Part shown: positions 44,752 through 47,300 of the stretch, piece after piece
Layout of the letters: every line of letters begins with the position of its first letter
Position numbering within the stretch: the first letter of the stretch is position 1
NCBI GenBank assembly: GCA_903844385.1
Contig: CAIMTJ010000053.1
Location: forward strand, 1 to 47,300
Direction: 5' to 3'
Origin: an uncultured Burkholderiales bacterium
GTDB lineage: Bacteria; Pseudomonadota; Gammaproteobacteria; Burkholderiales; Burkholderiaceae_C
DNA: 47,300 nt
The notes under the pieces: generated by a model
Seen by the model: only the letters and a program-made list of their open reading frames with translations
Told to the model about the DNA's origin: nothing
Database searches by the model: none
Program-made: the position numbers and the translations under genes

Positions 44752-47139
44752 TCAACGTTTGATGTCGATTTTGGCAAACGCAGACGCCATTGATGAGGGC
44801 ATGACCGTCTCTTTCGAGCTGATAGAGCGAGCATTTGAATAGTTTTTATTGCGAGATGCAGAAATATTCTCGAACTTATTGAGCCCTGCAGTCGATCGTT
44901 CGTTTGTTTTAGTAGAGATTTTCATCGTCAAGCTAATGCGCTTTCGGTTGATGTCCACTTCTAGAACTTTGACTTTGACAACATCGCCTGTTTTGACGAT
45001 TTCGCGAGCATCAGTAACATATTTATCGGCCAATTGGCTCACGTGAACCAAACCATCTTGATGCACACCGAGGTCAACAAAAGCCCCGAATTGGGCCACG
45101 TTGCTGACGGTTCCTTCTAAAACCATGTCAACTTTCAAATCCTTGATGTCTTCTACGCCTTCACTGTACCTCGCTACTTGAAAATCAGGACGCGGATCAC
45201 GTCCAGGCTTTTCTAATTCCAGCAAAATATCTTTGATGGTCATCACACCAAATTGTGGGGTGACGAAATCAGAGGGTGACAGTGCTTTGAGCTTTTCGGT
45301 GCGTCCCATAAGTTCCTGAATTGCAGAGCCCGTTTTAACCAAAATATGCTCTACGACAGGATAAGTTTCAGGGTGGACTCCGGTCATATCCAATGGGTTA
45401 TTGCCGTTTCGAATTCGTAAAAATCCGGCGGCTAGCTCAAAAGTTTTACCACCTAGTCCAGTCACGCTCAGGAGTTGTTGTCGATTTGCAAAAGCACCAT
45501 TTTTTTCTCGCCAACGAACCATGGACTGTGCAACGCTTTTGGTAAGACCTGAAACGTGCGAGAGTAGAGGAACACTGGCTGTGTTGAGGTCAACCCCAAC
45601 AGCATTCACGCAGTCTTCAATCACCGCACCCAATGTGCGACTCAATTCAAGCTGATTGACATCGTGTTGATATTGGCCAACCCCAATGGATTTAGGATCA
45701 ATTTTCACCAGTTCAGCCAATGGGTCTTGTAGCCGTCTGGCGATGCTTGCCGCACCTCGAAGGCTCACATCAACGTCGGGCATTTCTTGCGAGGCGAGTT
45801 CACTGGCCGAATAAACAGAGGCCCCAGATTCGCTCACCACCACTTTGTTGATGGGTGTTGGAGTGTTTGATAACGATTGAAGTTGTTTTATGACCTCGCC
45901 TGCAAGCTTATCGGTTTCTCGACTGGCTGTCCCATTGCCAATGGCAATGAGCGCTACATTGTGCTTTTGACAAAGTTCGCTCAGAGTATGTAAAGAGCCT
46001 TCCCAGTCTCGACGTGGCTCATGAGGATAAACGGTGGCAGTTTCTACAAGCCGGCCAGTCGCATCGATGACAGCCACTTTGACGCCTGTGCGAATACCCG
46101 GATCTAATCCCATGACTGCTTTGGGCCCCGCGGGCGCTGCCAGCAGCAAGTCTCGCAAGTTGTCAGCAAAGACTTTGATGGCAATGCCTTCAGATTGTTC
46201 TTTGAGTTTGGCGAATAAATCACGTTCAATGGAGAGAGACAATTTGACGCGCCATGTCCATGCAATGCATTTACGAATAAGATCATCTGCAGGTCTGCTG
46301 CGATGCTGCCAATGGAGATGCAGTGCAATTCTGGCTTCAGCCAGGGTGACTTCACTGGAATCAACGCTGCTGGGTATGATTAATTTGACCTCCAGAAACT
46401 CTAGGCTGCGACCCCTAAAAATCGCAAGTGCACGGTGTGATGGAACACGTGACAATGGTTCGTTGTAGTCAAAATAATCACGAAATTTGGCGACCTCCGG
46501 CGTTGAGTCATCAAGGGTGCTTACCTTTTTACTCTGAAATAGACCCTCTTGCCAGAGCCATTCTCTGAGGGTTTGCAAAAGAACAGCATCTTCAGCCCAT
46601 CTCTCAGAAAGTATATCTCTAACGCCATCTAAGACGGCTTGTACAGTGAGGAATGGTGGATTGTCAGAGGGTGTGGTTGCTATATGGGTCGAGCTGGCGT
46701 TTTGATCTAAAAAAAGTTGAGCCTCTGATTGGGGGTTCAATTCAGGATTTTGAAAAATTTTGTCTGCCAAAGGCTCTAGGCCAGCTTCCTTGGCTATTTG
46801 AGCCTTTGTTCGTCTGCGTGACTTATAGGGTAAATAGAGATCTTCTAAAGCTTGTTTGGTTTGTGCGCTGGCAATCAAGAGACGTAACTCTTGGCTGAGC
46901 TTGCCCATTTCGTCTATGGTTCTGAGAATGACTTCACGTCGTTCTTCGAGCTCGCGCAAGTATGCCAGCCTGGTTTCTAATTCTCGTAGTTGAATATCAT
47001 CGAGGCCTTGTGTGGCTTCTTTCCTGTATCTTGCAATGAAGGGAACCGTTGCACCTGAGTCGAGTAGTTCAACTGCAGCCGTGATTTGTGTGGGCTTGAC
47101 TTTGATTTCGTCAGCAAGTTGCTGAATAATAGGATGCAT
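44752..47139 (-). CDS. tex: Tex-family RNA-binding transcription accessory protein
   Basis: The 795-residue protein has all parts of Tex: the N-terminal helical region (LADEIKVKPTQITAAVELLD, PFIARYRKEATQGLDDIQLR), the YqgF-like domain (VMGLDPGIRTGVKVAVIDAT), the helix-hairpin-helix domains (SIGVGQYQHDVNQLELSRTL; LLSVTGLGGKTFELAAGFLR) and the C-terminal S1 RNA-binding domain (LEGTVSNVAQFGAFVDLGVH). Tex interacts with RNA and RNA polymerase. The ATG at 47139 is the usual start (MHPIIQQLADEI). It lies downstream of the tRNA gene on the same strand. Confidence 0.97.
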   Translation of the reverse strand: MHPIIQQLADEIKVKPTQITAAVELLDSGATVPFIARYRKEATQGLDDIQLRELETRLAYLRELEERREVILRTIDEMGKLSQELRLLIASAQTKQALEDLYLPYKSRRRTKAQIAKEAGLEPLADKIFQNPELNPQSEAQLFLDQNASSTHIATTPSDNPPFLTVQAVLDGVRDILSERWAEDAVLLQTLREWLWQEGLFQSKKVSTLDDSTPEVAKFRDYFDYNEPLSRVPSHRALAIFRGRSLEFLEVKLIIPSSVDSSEVTLAEARIALHLHWQHRSRPADDLIRKCIAWTWRVKLSLSIERDLFAKLKEQSEGIAIKVFADNLRDLLLAAPAGPKAVMGLDPGIRTGVKVAVIDATGRLVETATVYPHEPRRDWEGSLHTLSELCQKHNVALIAIGNGTASRETDKLAGEVIKQLQSLSNTPTPINKVVVSESGASVYSASELASQEMPDVDVSLRGAASIARRLQDPLAELVKIDPKSIGVGQYQHDVNQLELSRTLGAVIEDCVNAVGVDLNTASVPLLSHVSGLTKSVAQSMVRWREKNGAFANRQQLLSVTGLGGKTFELAAGFLRIRNGNNPLDMTGVHPETYPVVEHILVKTGSAIQELMGRTEKLKALSPSDFVTPQFGVMTIKDILLELEKPGRDPRPDFQVARYSEGVEDIKDLKVDMVLEGTVSNVAQFGAFVDLGVHQDGLVHVSQLADKYVTDAREIVKTGDVVKVKVLEVDINRKRISLTMKISTKTNERSTAGLNKFENISASRNKNYSNARSISSKETVMPSSMASAFAKIDIKR

Positions 47140-47222
47140 TAGTGATTTGAATATTGATCAAGGTCATGTGACGAAGTGACGGCATAGAAATAGTTTTCTT
47201 ATATGGCCGGCTCGTGGAAATT

Positions 47223-47299
47223 TGGTCGGGGTGAGAGGATTCGAACCTCCGGCCTCCACGTCCCGAACGTGGCGCACTACCAGGCTGTGCTACACCCCG
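47223..47299 (-). tRNA. tRNA-Pro (anticodon CGG)
   Basis: Read on the minus strand, the acceptor CGGGGTG pairs with CACCCCG, the anticodon stem CCACG/CGTGG encloses the loop TTCGGGA with anticodon CGG, and the T-arm is GGAGG-TTCGAAT-CCTCT. The discriminator is A and the CCA end is encoded. It ends near the right edge of the window, 83 bases upstream of tex. Confidence 0.96.
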
Positions 47300-47300
47300 T

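Overview
The window looks like a chromosomal segment of a flagellated betaproteobacterium, most likely Burkholderiales. Reasons: a serS / ispH / FKBP-isomerase neighbourhood typical of that order, an hslR-type S4 protein, an FMN-dependent glutamate-synthase-like protein, and a flagellar cluster preceded by a sigma-54 activator of the FlrC/FleR type, which is usual for polar flagella. No insertion sequence, phage or CRISPR array was seen. By eye, base composition is AT-richer at roughly 1-11 kb and 36.6-47 kb than in the middle of the window.

Region 1 (1-17 kb) is a flagellar export and basal-body cluster on the + strand: the end of a sigma-54 regulator, fliE, fliF, fliG, fliH, a small unnamed membrane protein, fliI, fliJ, a TPR-glycosyltransferase-like protein, then (after two minus-strand genes) fliO, fliP, fliQ, fliR, flhB and a SPOR-domain membrane protein. 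fliK, fliL, fliM and fliN are missing from their usual place between fliJ and fliO. fliG as given carries a one-base frameshift near its 5' end. The small protein between fliH and fliI is the most novel item: a membrane anchor joined to a copy of the FliG-binding tail of FliF.

Region 2 (17-26.5 kb) holds poorly characterised coiled-coil and membrane proteins, a ParA-like ATPase with a coiled-coil neighbour, a glutamate-synthase-like enzyme, hslR, a second TPR-glycosyltransferase-like protein and a lipoprotein. Several may belong to the cell pole or the flagellum, but that is inference.

Region 3 (26.6-33.6 kb) is housekeeping: serS, ispH, an FKBP-type isomerase, an Smr-domain protein, a group II truncated globin and a large FtsX-type permease.

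Region 4 (33.7-44.2 kb) looks metabolic. A good sigma-70-like promoter with two inverted repeats leads into a bicupin gene whose stop overlaps the start of an EutA-like ATPase by ATGA. A prolyl iminopeptidase and an exported Fe3+-type solute-binding protein follow. Converging on them is a minus-strand set of a Tat-signal MmgE/PrpD protein, an exported LVIVD-repeat propeller, a small exported cupredoxin-like protein and a polytopic membrane protein. No ethanolamine ammonia-lyase (EutBC) is in the window, so the EutA-like protein has no known client here.

Region 5 (44.2-47.3 kb) has a gene-poor gap with one possible small Cys-rich ORF, the tex gene, and a tRNA-Pro(CGG) at the right edge.
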